NCBI GenBank assembly: GCA_902491055.1
Contig: CABUGI010000075.1
Span: 1-9,094 of the forward strand
Reading direction: 5' to 3'
Source of the DNA: an uncultured Collinsella sp.
GTDB taxonomy: Bacteria; Actinomycetota; Coriobacteriia; Coriobacteriales; Coriobacteriaceae
DNA: 9,094 nucleotides
The notes beneath the pieces are model-generated. The model made no database searches. It was not told the origin of the DNA and worked only from the letters and a program-made list of their open reading frames with translations. How positions within the stretch are numbered: position 1 is the first letter of the stretch; every line of letters starts with the position of its first letter. The position numbers and the translations under genes are program-made. Positions 1-5,909 of this stretch are shown here, piece by piece.

Positions 1-170
1 GTGGCGGCGACCGTGGCGGTCGCGGCGGCTTTGGCGGCAACCGTGGTGGCTATGGCGATCGCGGCGGCAACCGTGGTGGCTTCGGCGGTAACCGTGGTAA
101 CGACCGCGGCGGTCGTGGTGGCGACCGTGGCGGCCGCAACGGCGGCGGCTTCCGCGGTAACCGTTTCTAG
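1..170 (+). CDS. C-terminal Gly/Arg-rich (RGG) tail of a truncated gene, probably a DEAD-box RNA helicase
   Basis: The 3' end of a gene that starts before the window. It reads in frame from base 3 to a TAG at 168-170, giving 55 residues. Almost every residue is Gly, Arg, Asn or Asp with occasional aromatic residues, in RGG, GGNRGG and GGDRGG units, and it ends in GNRF. Such RGG-type tails are disordered RNA-binding extensions; in actinobacteria they are common at the C-terminus of DEAD/DEAH-box helicases, where they tether the helicase to structured RNA. The catalytic core is outside the window, so the helicase assignment is inference from the tail alone. Another RNA-binding protein with an RGG tail is possible. 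The codons are repetitive (GGC/GGT-CGT), making a low-complexity DNA stretch. A hairpin starts four bases after the stop. Confidence 0.6.
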   Translation, partial: GGDRGGRGGFGGNRGGYGDRGGNRGGFGGNRGNDRGGRGGDRGGRNGGGFRGNRF

Positions 171-173
171 GGG

Positions 174-201
174 GTTACGCGGTTTTACCAAACCGCGTAA
201 C
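174..201 (+). terminator. Perfect 12-bp hairpin after the RGG-tail gene, candidate terminator
   Basis: Left arm 174-185 (GTTACGCGGTTT) pairs perfectly with 190-201, with the 4-base loop TACC. It begins four bases after the stop codon at 168-170, where a transcription terminator would lie. No T-run follows on either strand, so it is not a canonical intrinsic terminator. It may instead stabilise the 3' end. Confidence 0.45.
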
Positions 202-214
202 GGCTCGACGCTGC

Positions 215-313
215 AAACCCGCCAGAGCGGCAATCTGCCTTTCAACTTCGGCGGCATGACCAGAAGGTCAATGCCGCCTCGTTTCAAGGCACCTTGCTCG
301 CTCTGGTGGGTTT
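215..313. repeat. About 100-bp layered imperfect inverted repeat (extended hairpin)
   Basis: Three nested stems share one axis. The outer stem pairs 215-228 (AAACCCGCCAGAGC) with 300-313, 14 bp with one G-T. The middle stem pairs 237-241 with 286-290, 5 bp. The inner stem pairs 250-261 (GGCGGCATGACC) with 266-278, 12 bp with one bulged A and an AGAA loop. The right outer arm runs into TTTT (311-314), as in a plus-strand intrinsic terminator. The size and layering resemble a miniature hairpin repeat or a structured RNA; no known family is recognised. Confidence 0.65.
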
Positions 314-349
314 TCGCTGCCGGTACCAAAACATCGGCGTTGTCGAAGT

Positions 350-403
350 AGTCATTGGGGACGTTCTTAAATGACTAGTCATCGGGGACGTTCTTAAACG
401 ACT
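350..403. repeat. Two tandem 27-bp repeats with inverted ends
   Basis: Copy 1 (350-376) and copy 2 (377-403) abut directly and share 25 of 27 bases; the differences are two T-to-C changes near the two ends. The shared core is GGGGACGTTCTTAAA. Each unit begins AGTCA and ends GACT. In copy 1 the ends AGTCATT and AATGACT are exact reverse complements, so the unit is itself a short palindrome-ended element, and the junction forms the palindrome ATGACTAGTCAT. This arrangement resembles a REP-like intergenic element. Two units without spacers do not make a CRISPR. Confidence 0.75.
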
Positions 404-410
404 GCATTGC

Positions 411-478
411 ATGAGAGTGGATAATCTCCCGGTTTGAGCCTGCATTCAAGCTCAAAGTGGGAGATTATCCACTCTCAT
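411..478. repeat. 29-bp-arm inverted repeat (strong hairpin) downstream of pdxT
   Basis: Left arm 411-439 and right arm 450-478 are reverse complements except for two adjacent positions (one G-G mismatch and one G-T wobble in RNA). They are separated by the 10-base loop 440-449. The outer 20 bp (ATGAGAGTGGATAATCTCCC) are perfect. It lies 40 bp beyond the pdxT stop between convergent genes, so it could block read-through in both directions, but no T-run follows either arm. Near-perfect long arms suggest recent insertion or strong selection, as in REP or miniature inverted-repeat elements. Confidence 0.8.
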
Positions 479-518
479 TTGTTGTGTGTCCGAAAACCCA
501 CGCTCGTTTCTACTCCGC

Positions 519-1106
519 CTACATTTGTAGGAACAGTTCGTGGAGGCGGGTGTCTTCGTCGAGTTCGGGGTGGAAGGTTACGCCGAGCTGGTTGCCTTGG
601 CGGGCGGCGACGATACGGCCGTCGACTTCTGCTAGAGCCTCAGCGTCGCCGTGCACTTCGACGATGCGGGGCGCGCGGATAAACGTCAGCGGCACCTCAC
701 CGTCGATGCCGGCTACCTGCCCCTTGGCTCGAAAGCTGCCGAGCTGCCTGCCGTAGGCATTGCGCTCGACAAGTATATCCATGGTTGCCAGGCGCGGCGT
801 CCCCTTATCGTCGTGTGCGGCAAGGTCGCGCGCCAGCAGAATCAAGCCGGCGCAGGTGCCCAGGACGGGCATGCCTTCAGCGATACGGGCGCGAAGCTCC
901 TCGAGCATGCCCAACTCATCAAGCAGCTTCCCTTGAACGGTAGACTCGCCGCCGGGAAGTACCAGACGGTCAAAGTCCTGCTTCAAATCAGCCGCCTGCC
1001 TCAGCTCAATACAGTGTGCGCCAAGCTCGAATAGTCTTGCCTCGTGCTCGGCAAAAGCGCCTTGGACCGCCAGCACGGCAACCGTTTGGTCTGCATAATC
1101 GCTCAT
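519..1106 (-). CDS. pdxT: Pyridoxal 5'-phosphate synthase, glutaminase subunit PdxT
   Basis: The 195-residue glutamine amidotransferase subunit of the ribose 5-phosphate-dependent vitamin B6 pathway. It hydrolyses glutamine and channels ammonia to PdxS in the cytoplasmic PdxS/PdxT complex. Visible motifs are AVQGAFAEHE near the N-terminus (residues 13-22), LPGGEST at 50-56 (oxyanion and substrate loop), GTCAGLILLA at 83-92 with nucleophile Cys85, and TFHPEL at 177-182 providing His179 and Glu181 of the class I triad. Length matches the family (about 190-200). The ATG at 1106 is preceded by AAAGGA six bases upstream. It begins 20 bp after pdxS ends, so the two are surely co-transcribed. All catalytic residues are intact. 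Confidence 0.95.
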   Translation of the reverse strand: MSDYADQTVAVLAVQGAFAEHEARLFELGAHCIELRQAADLKQDFDRLVLPGGESTVQGKLLDELGMLEELRARIAEGMPVLGTCAGLILLARDLAAHDDKGTPRLATMDILVERNAYGRQLGSFRAKGQVAGIDGEVPLTFIRAPRIVEVHGDAEALAEVDGRIVAARQGNQLGVTFHPELDEDTRLHELFLQM

Positions 1107-1126
1107 GTGCGATCCTTTCTGCTGGA

Positions 1127-2017
1127 CTAGCGCCCGCGCTCTTCCATGATAATCTCGATTTCGTCGGCGTTAATGCCCACCATGGCCTCGCCCAGGTCCT
1201 CCGAAAGCTCGGCGATGAGCCTGGCATCGGTGAAGTTTGCCACGGCCTTGACGATGGCAGCGGCGCGCTTGGCGGGGTCGCCGCTCTTAAAGATGCCCGA
1301 GCCGACAAAGACGCCCTCGGCACCCAGCTGCATCATCAGCGCGGCATCGGCCGGGGTCGCTACACCGCCGGCGGCAAAGTTCACGACGGGAAGCTTGCCC
1401 GTGGCATGGACCTCGCGTACCAGCTCGACCGGAACCTGCAGTTGCTTGGCTGCCTCAAAGAGCTCGTCGTCGCGCAGGGCAACAACGTCGCGGATCTGCT
1501 TTTGGATCTTGCGCATGTGACGCACGGCCTGAACGACGTCGCCCGTACCCGGCTCACCCTTGGTGCGAATCATAGTGGCGCCCTCGGCAACACGGCGCAA
1601 CGCCTCGCCCAGATCGCGGGCGCCGCAGACAAACGGCACGTCAAACTGGGTCTTGTCGATGTGATAGACGTCATCGGCGGGGGAGAGAACCTCGGACTCG
1701 TCGATGTAATCGATCTCGATGGCCTGTAGGACCTGCGCCTCGACAATGTGACCGATGCGGCACTTGGCCATGACGGGGATGGAGACGGCCTCTTGGATGC
1801 CCTTGATCATCTTGGGGTCGCTCATGCGCGAGACGCCGCCTGCGGCGCGGATGTCGGCCGGGATGCGCTCGAGTGCCATGACGGCGCAGGCGCCTGCCTC
1901 CTCGGCGATGCGTGCCTGCTCGGGCGTGGTGACGTCCATGATGACGCCGCCCTTGAGCATCTGCGCGAGTTCGCGATTGAGTTTGACGCGATCGGCCTTG
2001 CTGGTCTGTTCTGCCAT
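1127..2017 (-). CDS. pdxS: Pyridoxal 5'-phosphate synthase, lyase subunit PdxS
   Basis: The 296-residue synthase subunit that builds pyridoxal 5'-phosphate from ribose 5-phosphate, glyceraldehyde 3-phosphate and ammonia delivered by PdxT. It is a (beta/alpha)8 barrel that assembles as a dodecamer. GGVIMDVTT (23-31) carries Asp28, PVMAKCRIGH (81-90) carries Lys85, and RTKGEPGTGD (151-160) carries Lys153. By family knowledge these are the Schiff-base and relay residues (Lys81 and Lys149 in the Bacillus enzyme). The frame opens further upstream at 2059, but the start at 2017 is chosen because AAGGGAG sits just before it and the N-terminus MAEQTSKADRVKLNREL matches the family's beginning and length. 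First gene of the pdxS-pdxT operon, divergent from the MocR-type regulator. Confidence 0.97.
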   Translation of the reverse strand: MAEQTSKADRVKLNRELAQMLKGGVIMDVTTPEQARIAEEAGACAVMALERIPADIRAAGGVSRMSDPKMIKGIQEAVSIPVMAKCRIGHIVEAQVLQAIEIDYIDESEVLSPADDVYHIDKTQFDVPFVCGARDLGEALRRVAEGATMIRTKGEPGTGDVVQAVRHMRKIQKQIRDVVALRDDELFEAAKQLQVPVELVREVHATGKLPVVNFAAGGVATPADAALMMQLGAEGVFVGSGIFKSGDPAKRAAAIVKAVANFTDARLIAELSEDLGEAMVGINADEIEIIMEERGR

Positions 2018-2162
2018 GGTTGCTCCCTTGGTTGGCATGTGCATTGCTTGACGGAACATCCTATCGGGGAGCTGGGTATGGCAAAATACTCAGTTTTCGA
2101 GATAATAATAATGTCAGCCTAATACCAGATTGAACAGCTCGATAAGGTCAGGTGGCAAACTC
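2018..2162. promoter_or_regulatory. Divergent promoter/operator region between pdxS and the MocR regulator
   Basis: This 145-bp gap must hold both promoters. The AT-rich core 2101-2112 (GATAATAATAAT) is the best -10 candidate for the regulator on the plus strand, about 50 bp before its ATG. On the minus strand, TTGCCA (revcomp of 2077-2082) followed 15 bases later by TAGGAT is a weak candidate for pdxS. An imperfect inverted repeat, GCTGGGTATGGC (2071-2082) and GCCTAATACCAG (2117-2128), spans the core and could be an operator. MocR regulators usually bind such divergent gaps, but the specific site is inference. Confidence 0.5.
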
Positions 2163-3599
2163 ATGCTTGACTACAATTTGGAAAAACGCGGCGAAGCATC
2201 GCTTTATGAGTATGTTTACCAGCAAATTCGAGATGATATTGTTGCTGGACGTATTGTGGCGGGGGAGCATCTTCCGTCTAAGCGCGCCTTTGCCAGTCAT
2301 CTGGGAATCAGTGTCATTACCATCGAGAATGCATATAGCCAGTTACTTGCCGAGGGCTATATTTGCTCAATGCCGCGTCGTGGCTACTACGCTTGCAAGC
2401 TTCCGGATGCACCGGTTTTGCCTTTGGCTTCGCAGGGCATCGACCGAGATACCGTCTCTGTGGGCCTCAGCGCGCATGATGTCAACGGACAGGTCGAGCT
2501 GTTCGATGCACTTTCTCCTTCCGCTTTGGAGGCGGCGCGGCTTTGGCAAAGCGCACTACGGGCGACGCTGGCATCCGAAGATGAGCGCGAAATTTTTTCG
2601 CCCGCACCGGCGCAGGGCACCGCTCGGCTGCGACGCGCAATTGCTCACCATCTGCGTGGGACAAGGGGCATGAATGTCGACCCCAACAACATTGTTATCG
2701 GTGCAGGCGCCCAGCTGCTCGATACCATGTTGGTTCAGTTGCTTGGCGCTGACAAGGTGTATGCCGTTGAGGACCCGGGCTATTTGCGTCTGACGCGTAT
2801 CTATCAGGCTATGGGCTGCAAAGTTCGACATATCCCGTTGGATGATGAGGGCGTGGACTTGAGCACTCTGCAGAAAAGCGGGACCGATGTCCTTCACCTG
2901 ATGCCGTCCCATCAGTATCCGACCGGTCTTGTGACGAGCATTGCGCGTCGCTATGCGCTTCTGAGCTGGGCCGCTGAGCGACCAGGTCGGTATCTCATCG
3001 AAGATGACTTTGATTGTGAGTTTCGCCTTGCCGGCAAGCCAATTCCCGCGCTCGCGTCGATCGATGCCTCCCAGTCGGTTATCTACACCAACACGTTTTC
3101 GAAGAGCCTGTCATCGGCGTTGCGTCTAGCGTACATGGTGCTGCCCGATGAGCTAATGGAGCGGTTTAGGCGCAACCTTGGTTTTTACGCCTCGTCGGTG
3201 AGTTCTGTTGACCAGGTCGCTTTGGCTCGTTTGCTGGAATCGGGTGATTACGAGCGACATGTGAACCGCGTGCGCGTTCGTGCTCGCGAGGCGCGTGATG
3301 GCCTGGCGGCGCTTGTACGGAAGGCATTTCCGGCAGGGGAAGTCTCGATCGAACACGCAGACGCGGGCCTTTACTGTACCGTGGTTGCGGAGCGTGGAAC
3401 GGGCAGAAGCACTTTTGCACGGGCCCTCACGCGCTCGAGCATCCCTTTTATCGATATCGGTGACTGTTTTTGGTGTGCCGATGGCGCATCTGTCCCTGAA
3501 AACACAACTCAAATTCTTGTTCAGTATGACGATCTGAGTCCAAAAGTACTAACAACCTTGGAATTGCAGCTAATGGGGGGCACTCTGCAACCTAAGTGA
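2163..3599 (+). CDS. pdxR: MocR-family (GntR winged helix + aminotransferase-like) regulator, probable PdxR
   Basis: A 478-residue transcription factor. Residues ~10-80 form a GntR-type winged helix-turn-helix (LPSKRAFASHLGISVITIE at 38-56), and ~105-470 form a fold-type I aminotransferase domain. That domain keeps PSHQYPTG (248-255), LIEDDFDCEFR (278-288) and NTFSKSL with Lys314 as the expected PLP Schiff-base lysine, so it should bind PLP as a sensor. Divergence from pdxST is the classic setting of PdxR, which controls pdxST according to PLP level in Corynebacterium, Listeria and streptococci. The ATG at 2163 is chosen over the upstream TTG (2130) because AGGTGG lies seven bases before it. 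The stop TGA (3597-3599) falls inside a 121-bp repeat element. Other MocR roles cannot be excluded, but the position argues for PdxR. Confidence 0.87.
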   Translation: MLDYNLEKRGEASLYEYVYQQIRDDIVAGRIVAGEHLPSKRAFASHLGISVITIENAYSQLLAEGYICSMPRRGYYACKLPDAPVLPLASQGIDRDTVSVGLSAHDVNGQVELFDALSPSALEAARLWQSALRATLASEDEREIFSPAPAQGTARLRRAIAHHLRGTRGMNVDPNNIVIGAGAQLLDTMLVQLLGADKVYAVEDPGYLRLTRIYQAMGCKVRHIPLDDEGVDLSTLQKSGTDVLHLMPSHQYPTGLVTSIARRYALLSWAAERPGRYLIEDDFDCEFRLAGKPIPALASIDASQSVIYTNTFSKSLSSALRLAYMVLPDELMERFRRNLGFYASSVSSVDQVALARLLESGDYERHVNRVRVRAREARDGLAALVRKAFPAGEVSIEHADAGLYCTVVAERGTGRSTFARALTRSSIPFIDIGDCFWCADGASVPENTTQILVQYDDLSPKVLTTLELQLMGGTLQPK

Positions 3600-3712
3600 G
3601 TAGACTTTTAGCACTTTGGCGACCAGGCAGTTTTGTAGCAAGCTATCTATCTGCGGTTTTGAAAAGCAGGATGACCGGGCTGCTCGGGATGTTCAAAAAA
3701 GTCTACTCACTT
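3592..3712 (+). repeat. 121-bp inverted-repeat (MITE-like) element, copy 1
   Basis: Terminal arms AAGTGAGTAGACTTTT (3594-3609) and 3697-3712 are perfect 16-bp reverse complements. The copy at 5011-5131 has the same length and orientation; a gap-free hand alignment gives about 97 of 121 identical bases, with the ends and the block around CACTTTGGCGACCAGGC best conserved. There is no room for a transposase, so it would be a non-autonomous miniature element or a structured terminator-type repeat. It supplies the stop codon of the MocR gene. The outer left dinucleotide is TA, but the right end here is TG. Confidence 0.8.
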
Positions 3713-3894
3713 GTCGCGCAAAGCTTCTGCATGAGAAAAAATGGGGTTTTCAACAGAACTTCGTCCAGCTCTCGGCAAGCTTTTGGCCAGTTGGGGAGGG
3801 CTGTTGAAAACTTGGCAGTCCGTTCGGCGCCATTTTTGGTGCGTTCGCGCCAATGCGTGACTGACTGGGTTGAAATTCGTGTTCTCCTGTGCCT
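3713..3894. other. 182-bp intergenic leader with competing hairpins upstream of the nuclease-like gene
   Basis: No gene is seen. An 11-bp perfect inverted repeat, GTTTTCAACAG (3746-3756) and its complement at 3801-3811, encloses 44 bases. Further on, GCGCCA (3827-3832) can pair with TGGTGC (3837-3842) around a TTTT loop, while GGTGC (3838-3842) can alternatively pair with GCGCC (3847-3851). These two hairpins exclude each other, as in attenuator-like leaders. No convincing promoter or Shine-Dalgarno is visible before the gene at 3895. Confidence 0.5.
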
Positions 3895-5022
3895 ATGAAG
3901 GATCTACTTTGTGACATATCGGCTTTTAGGTACTGGCGTTTGCCTCCTCAAGTCCGCGCTTTGTGTCCGCCGCTTCCACGACCGGAAGAAGACCGGCAGC
4001 GATATGACCTCGCCCGCAACCCGACGGCTGCGGTCGCGCTCGGTTTTCCGTTGCATACATTGGTTCGGACGAGAAACAAACGGACTTGTCCTGCCAGCAT
4101 TAGGCAGCGGCTGTTCCTTGGTGAGCTCCCCAGGGAATCCGTGCTGGAAACGGAGCACGGATTTTTGATTACGTCTCCTCTACTGACGGCATTCATCATG
4201 TCACGGCATCTGACGGATCTTCAGCTTCTTTTGGTATTGGCGGAGATGTGTGGCTTGTTTGCGGTGTGTGCCCTGCCGGCGTTACTTGAGACGGAGCTTT
4301 CGCGTGCAATTGATTCGGGTGCGATTTCGACAACGTTCGGTTGGGCGCGCTGCCCGTCCGAGGACGGCACCGCCTCAAATTTATGGCGTCGAGACGCTTT
4401 GGTTTTGGGCGGAGACCTTGACCGTTTTTGTTCAGATGTTTGTGGGATGCGTTACGGCAATAGATTTATGGCGGTATCGCAACTCGTTCCATTGGGTGCC
4501 GCGTCGCCTTTTGAGGTCGAGGCGTATTTGCTACTTGCACTGCCGCGATCCCTGGGAGGCGAAGGTTTTTGCGGCATAGAGCTTAATGTTGAAGTGATGC
4601 TAAACACAAGTGCTCGAGCGATTGTGGGAAAGTCCCGTGTATATATCGACCTACTTCTTTCTTCGCCGGACGGTAGGCGACAGGTGGCCATTGAATGTCA
4701 GGGAAAGGCCTCGCACGGACGCGCGGGGGATGGCTTGCGTGACGCTGACCGCATGACGGCCCTTCAGGCCATGGGCTACGATGTGCTTCTCCTGACACAC
4801 AGACAGATATCCGATGAGGATAGATTCCGCGCGATCGTTAAGGCCGTATGCAGGATGCTCGATGCTGAATATCGTGATAAAAGCTCAGATGAGCAAAGGG
4901 CTGAGACATTACTCAGGTCTGAACTATTCGTTGACTGGACAAAATTGGGAGTAATCGACGGAAAGATGCCCGTTAGACACAAAACAGCTCGATCGTGGAC
5001 GGCTGCGGTTCTAAGTGAGTAG
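3895..5022 (+). CDS. Hypothetical protein with C-terminal Vsr/DUF559-like (PD-(D/E)XK) nuclease-fold domain
   Basis: A 375-residue cytoplasmic protein of unknown role; no signal peptide. Its layout resembles actinobacterial proteins that join an AbiEi-antitoxin-like helical/winged N-terminal part (PRESVLETEHGFLITSPLLTA, ~79-99) to a DUF559/Vsr-type domain. In the C-terminal third, VYIDLLL (249-255, Asp252) is followed by VAIECQGKASHG (264-275) with Glu267, Gln269, Lys271 and His274, then DADRMTALQAMGYDVLLLT (283-301). That is the D...ExQ/ExxxK...H...DxxR...LxxxGY pattern of the fold. Whether it cuts DNA is not shown. ATG at 3895 is preferred, but GTG at 3889 in the same frame is possible and neither has a clear ribosome binding site. 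It stands alone, bracketed by two same-orientation 121-bp repeats, and its TAG stop lies inside the second. Confidence 0.72.
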   Translation: MKDLLCDISAFRYWRLPPQVRALCPPLPRPEEDRQRYDLARNPTAAVALGFPLHTLVRTRNKRTCPASIRQRLFLGELPRESVLETEHGFLITSPLLTAFIMSRHLTDLQLLLVLAEMCGLFAVCALPALLETELSRAIDSGAISTTFGWARCPSEDGTASNLWRRDALVLGGDLDRFCSDVCGMRYGNRFMAVSQLVPLGAASPFEVEAYLLLALPRSLGGEGFCGIELNVEVMLNTSARAIVGKSRVYIDLLLSSPDGRRQVAIECQGKASHGRAGDGLRDADRMTALQAMGYDVLLLTHRQISDEDRFRAIVKAVCRMLDAEYRDKSSDEQRAETLLRSELFVDWTKLGVIDGKMPVRHKTARSWTAAVLSE

Positions 5023-5133
5023 ACTTTTGACACTTTGGCGACCAGGCCGTTTTGCAACAAGGCATTTACCTGCGGCTTTATAAAGTGATATGGATGGTCT
5101 GCTTGGCAAGTTCCAAAAAGTCTACTCACTTAG
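5011..5133 (+). repeat. 121-bp inverted-repeat (MITE-like) element, copy 2
   Basis: Ends CTAAGTGAGTAGACTTTT (5011-5028) and its exact complement (5116-5133) give 18-bp perfect terminal arms, and the inside also pairs imperfectly, so the whole element can fold into one long hairpin. Both outer edges read as a TA next to AGTGAG/CTCACT, as expected of a TA target-site duplication of the kind used by IS630/mariner-type transposases. It is the same orientation and length as the copy at 3592. It supplies the TAG stop (5020-5022) of the nuclease-like gene. A TTTTT run (5134-5138) directly follows, so it may also terminate transcription of that gene. Confidence 0.82.
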
Positions 5134-5199
5134 TTTTTGACGAGAAGCTGATGCCGAAGGCGGTCCTATTTCAGGGCGTTAACAAGTTCGTGAGGCACG

Positions 5200-5230
5200 A
5201 AAAAGGCCCGAACCAATATGGTCCGGGCTT
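5200..5230 (-). terminator. Rho-independent terminator of the rubrerythrin gene
   Basis: On the minus strand GCCCGGACC (5228-5220) pairs with GGTTCGGGC (5214-5206) through nine pairs including one G-T, with the loop ATATT, and is followed by CTTTTT (5205-5200). It lies about 35 bases beyond the rubrerythrin stop. This is a textbook intrinsic terminator. Confidence 0.9.
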
Positions 5231-5264
5231 CATCGAGTTAGAGGTTATGTCTCAAGTGGTTGGC

Positions 5265-5825
5265 TTAGCCAAAGTAGCGCTTGAGCAGGCCGGCGAAAGC
5301 CTTGCCGTGGCGGGCCTCGTCGCGAGCCATCTCGTGCACGGTGTCGTGAATGGCATCGAGACCAGCGGCCTTGGCGCGCTTGGCAAGATCAGTCTTGCCG
5401 GCGGTGGCGCCGTTCTCGGCCTCAACGCGCATCTCGAGGTTCTTCTTGGTGGAGTCGGTTACGACCTCGCCCAGGAGCTCAGCGAACTTGGCGGCGTGCT
5501 CGGCCTCCTCGTGGGCAGCTTTCTCCCAGTACAGACCGATCTCGGGATAGCCCTCACGATGGGCGACGCGAGCCATGGCCAGGTACATACCGACCTCAGA
5601 GCACTCGCCCTCAAAGTTGGCGCGCAGGTCGGCAACGATGTCCTCGGAGACGCCCTCCATCTTGGCGACGCCCACGACGTGCTCGGCAGCCCACTCGAGC
5701 TGGCCCTCCTCCTGCTTCAGGAAACGAGAACCGGGAACGCCGCACTGGGGGCACTTGAAGTCCTCGGGCAGCTGGTCGCCGTCGAACTCTTCCACATAAC
5801 CGCAAACGGGGCAAACAAACTTCAT
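5265..5825 (-). CDS. Reverse-type rubrerythrin (rubredoxin domain first), probable NADH peroxidase
   Basis: A 186-residue cytoplasmic non-haem iron protein that reduces hydrogen peroxide (and in relatives oxygen) with electrons ultimately from NADH. The rubredoxin-like domain comes first: CPVCG (Cys5, Cys8) and CPQCGVPG (Cys25, Cys28) hold one iron. The four-helix diiron domain follows, with GECSE around Glu74, EEAEH (Glu107, His110), Glu137 in RVEAEN, and DEARH (Glu170, His173) as ligands. This domain order marks the 'reverse' rubrerythrins of anaerobes, often annotated NADH peroxidase. The frame extends upstream to 5930, but the start at 5825 gives the canonical MKFVCPVCGY and has AAAGGA seven bases before it. 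Single gene with its own promoter (5910-5937) and terminator (5200-5230). Confidence 0.93.
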   Translation of the reverse strand: MKFVCPVCGYVEEFDGDQLPEDFKCPQCGVPGSRFLKQEEGQLEWAAEHVVGVAKMEGVSEDIVADLRANFEGECSEVGMYLAMARVAHREGYPEIGLYWEKAAHEEAEHAAKFAELLGEVVTDSTKKNLEMRVEAENGATAGKTDLAKRAKAAGLDAIHDTVHEMARDEARHGKAFAGLLKRYFG

Positions 5826-5861
5826 GATTCGATCCTTTCGATCGATGGCGATTGTGCGCTC

Positions 5862-5890
5862 GTCCGGTCCCGTAAGGGCCCTCTCCGGAC
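5862..5890 (-). promoter_or_regulatory. Stem-loop in the rubrerythrin 5' leader
   Basis: GTCCGG (minus strand, 5890-5885) pairs with CCGGAC (5867-5862), and CCC/GGG can pair inside around a TTAC loop. It sits in the predicted ~78-base leader between the promoter and the ATG at 5825, about 37 bases before the start. It could stabilise the mRNA 5' end; it does not reach the ribosome binding site and is not a recognised riboswitch. Confidence 0.4.
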
Positions 5891-5909
5891 GTGCGTCTTG
5901 ACGAGTTCT

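Larger units (their letters stand above)
171..518. other. Gene-free gap between convergent genes, rich in hairpins
   Basis: No credible gene lies here; open frames are short and have no ribosome binding site. The gap separates the plus-strand RGG-tail gene from the minus-strand pdxT stop, so it is a convergent 3'-3' gap. It holds, in order, the 174-201 hairpin, a layered inverted repeat (215-313), a weaker stem with TTCG/CGAA ends (about 313-347), a tandem 27-bp repeat (350-403) and a long hairpin (411-478). Positions 479-518 show nothing notable. Confidence 0.8.

Noticed and set aside
1..351. Plus-strand open frame in frame 1, Ala/Val-rich for its first half
   Set aside because: It is the shifted reading of the RGG-tail codons; frame 3 gives a coherent Gly/Arg/Asn tail with a proper stop at 170.
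350..403. Possible CRISPR array
   Set aside because: Only two units, directly abutting with no spacer between them, and no cas gene nearby.
1016..1729. 237-residue plus-strand frame opposite pdxS
   Set aside because: Shadow of the strong pdxS coding frame on the other strand; no ribosome binding site and low-complexity His/Asp/Gly content.
2130..2162. TTG start 11 codons upstream for the MocR regulator
   Set aside because: The ATG at 2163 has AGGTGG at correct spacing and gives the usual family N-terminus.
3596..3898. 100-residue frame running through the first 121-bp element
   Set aside because: It starts inside the repeat and overlaps the MocR stop; no homology is recognisable and no ribosome binding site is clear.
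3592..5133. Composite transposon
   Set aside because: No transposase or recombinase motif is present between or inside the two elements; at most they are non-autonomous.
5862..5890. Riboswitch in the rubrerythrin leader
   Set aside because: A single short stem without conserved riboswitch core sequences and too small for a known class.
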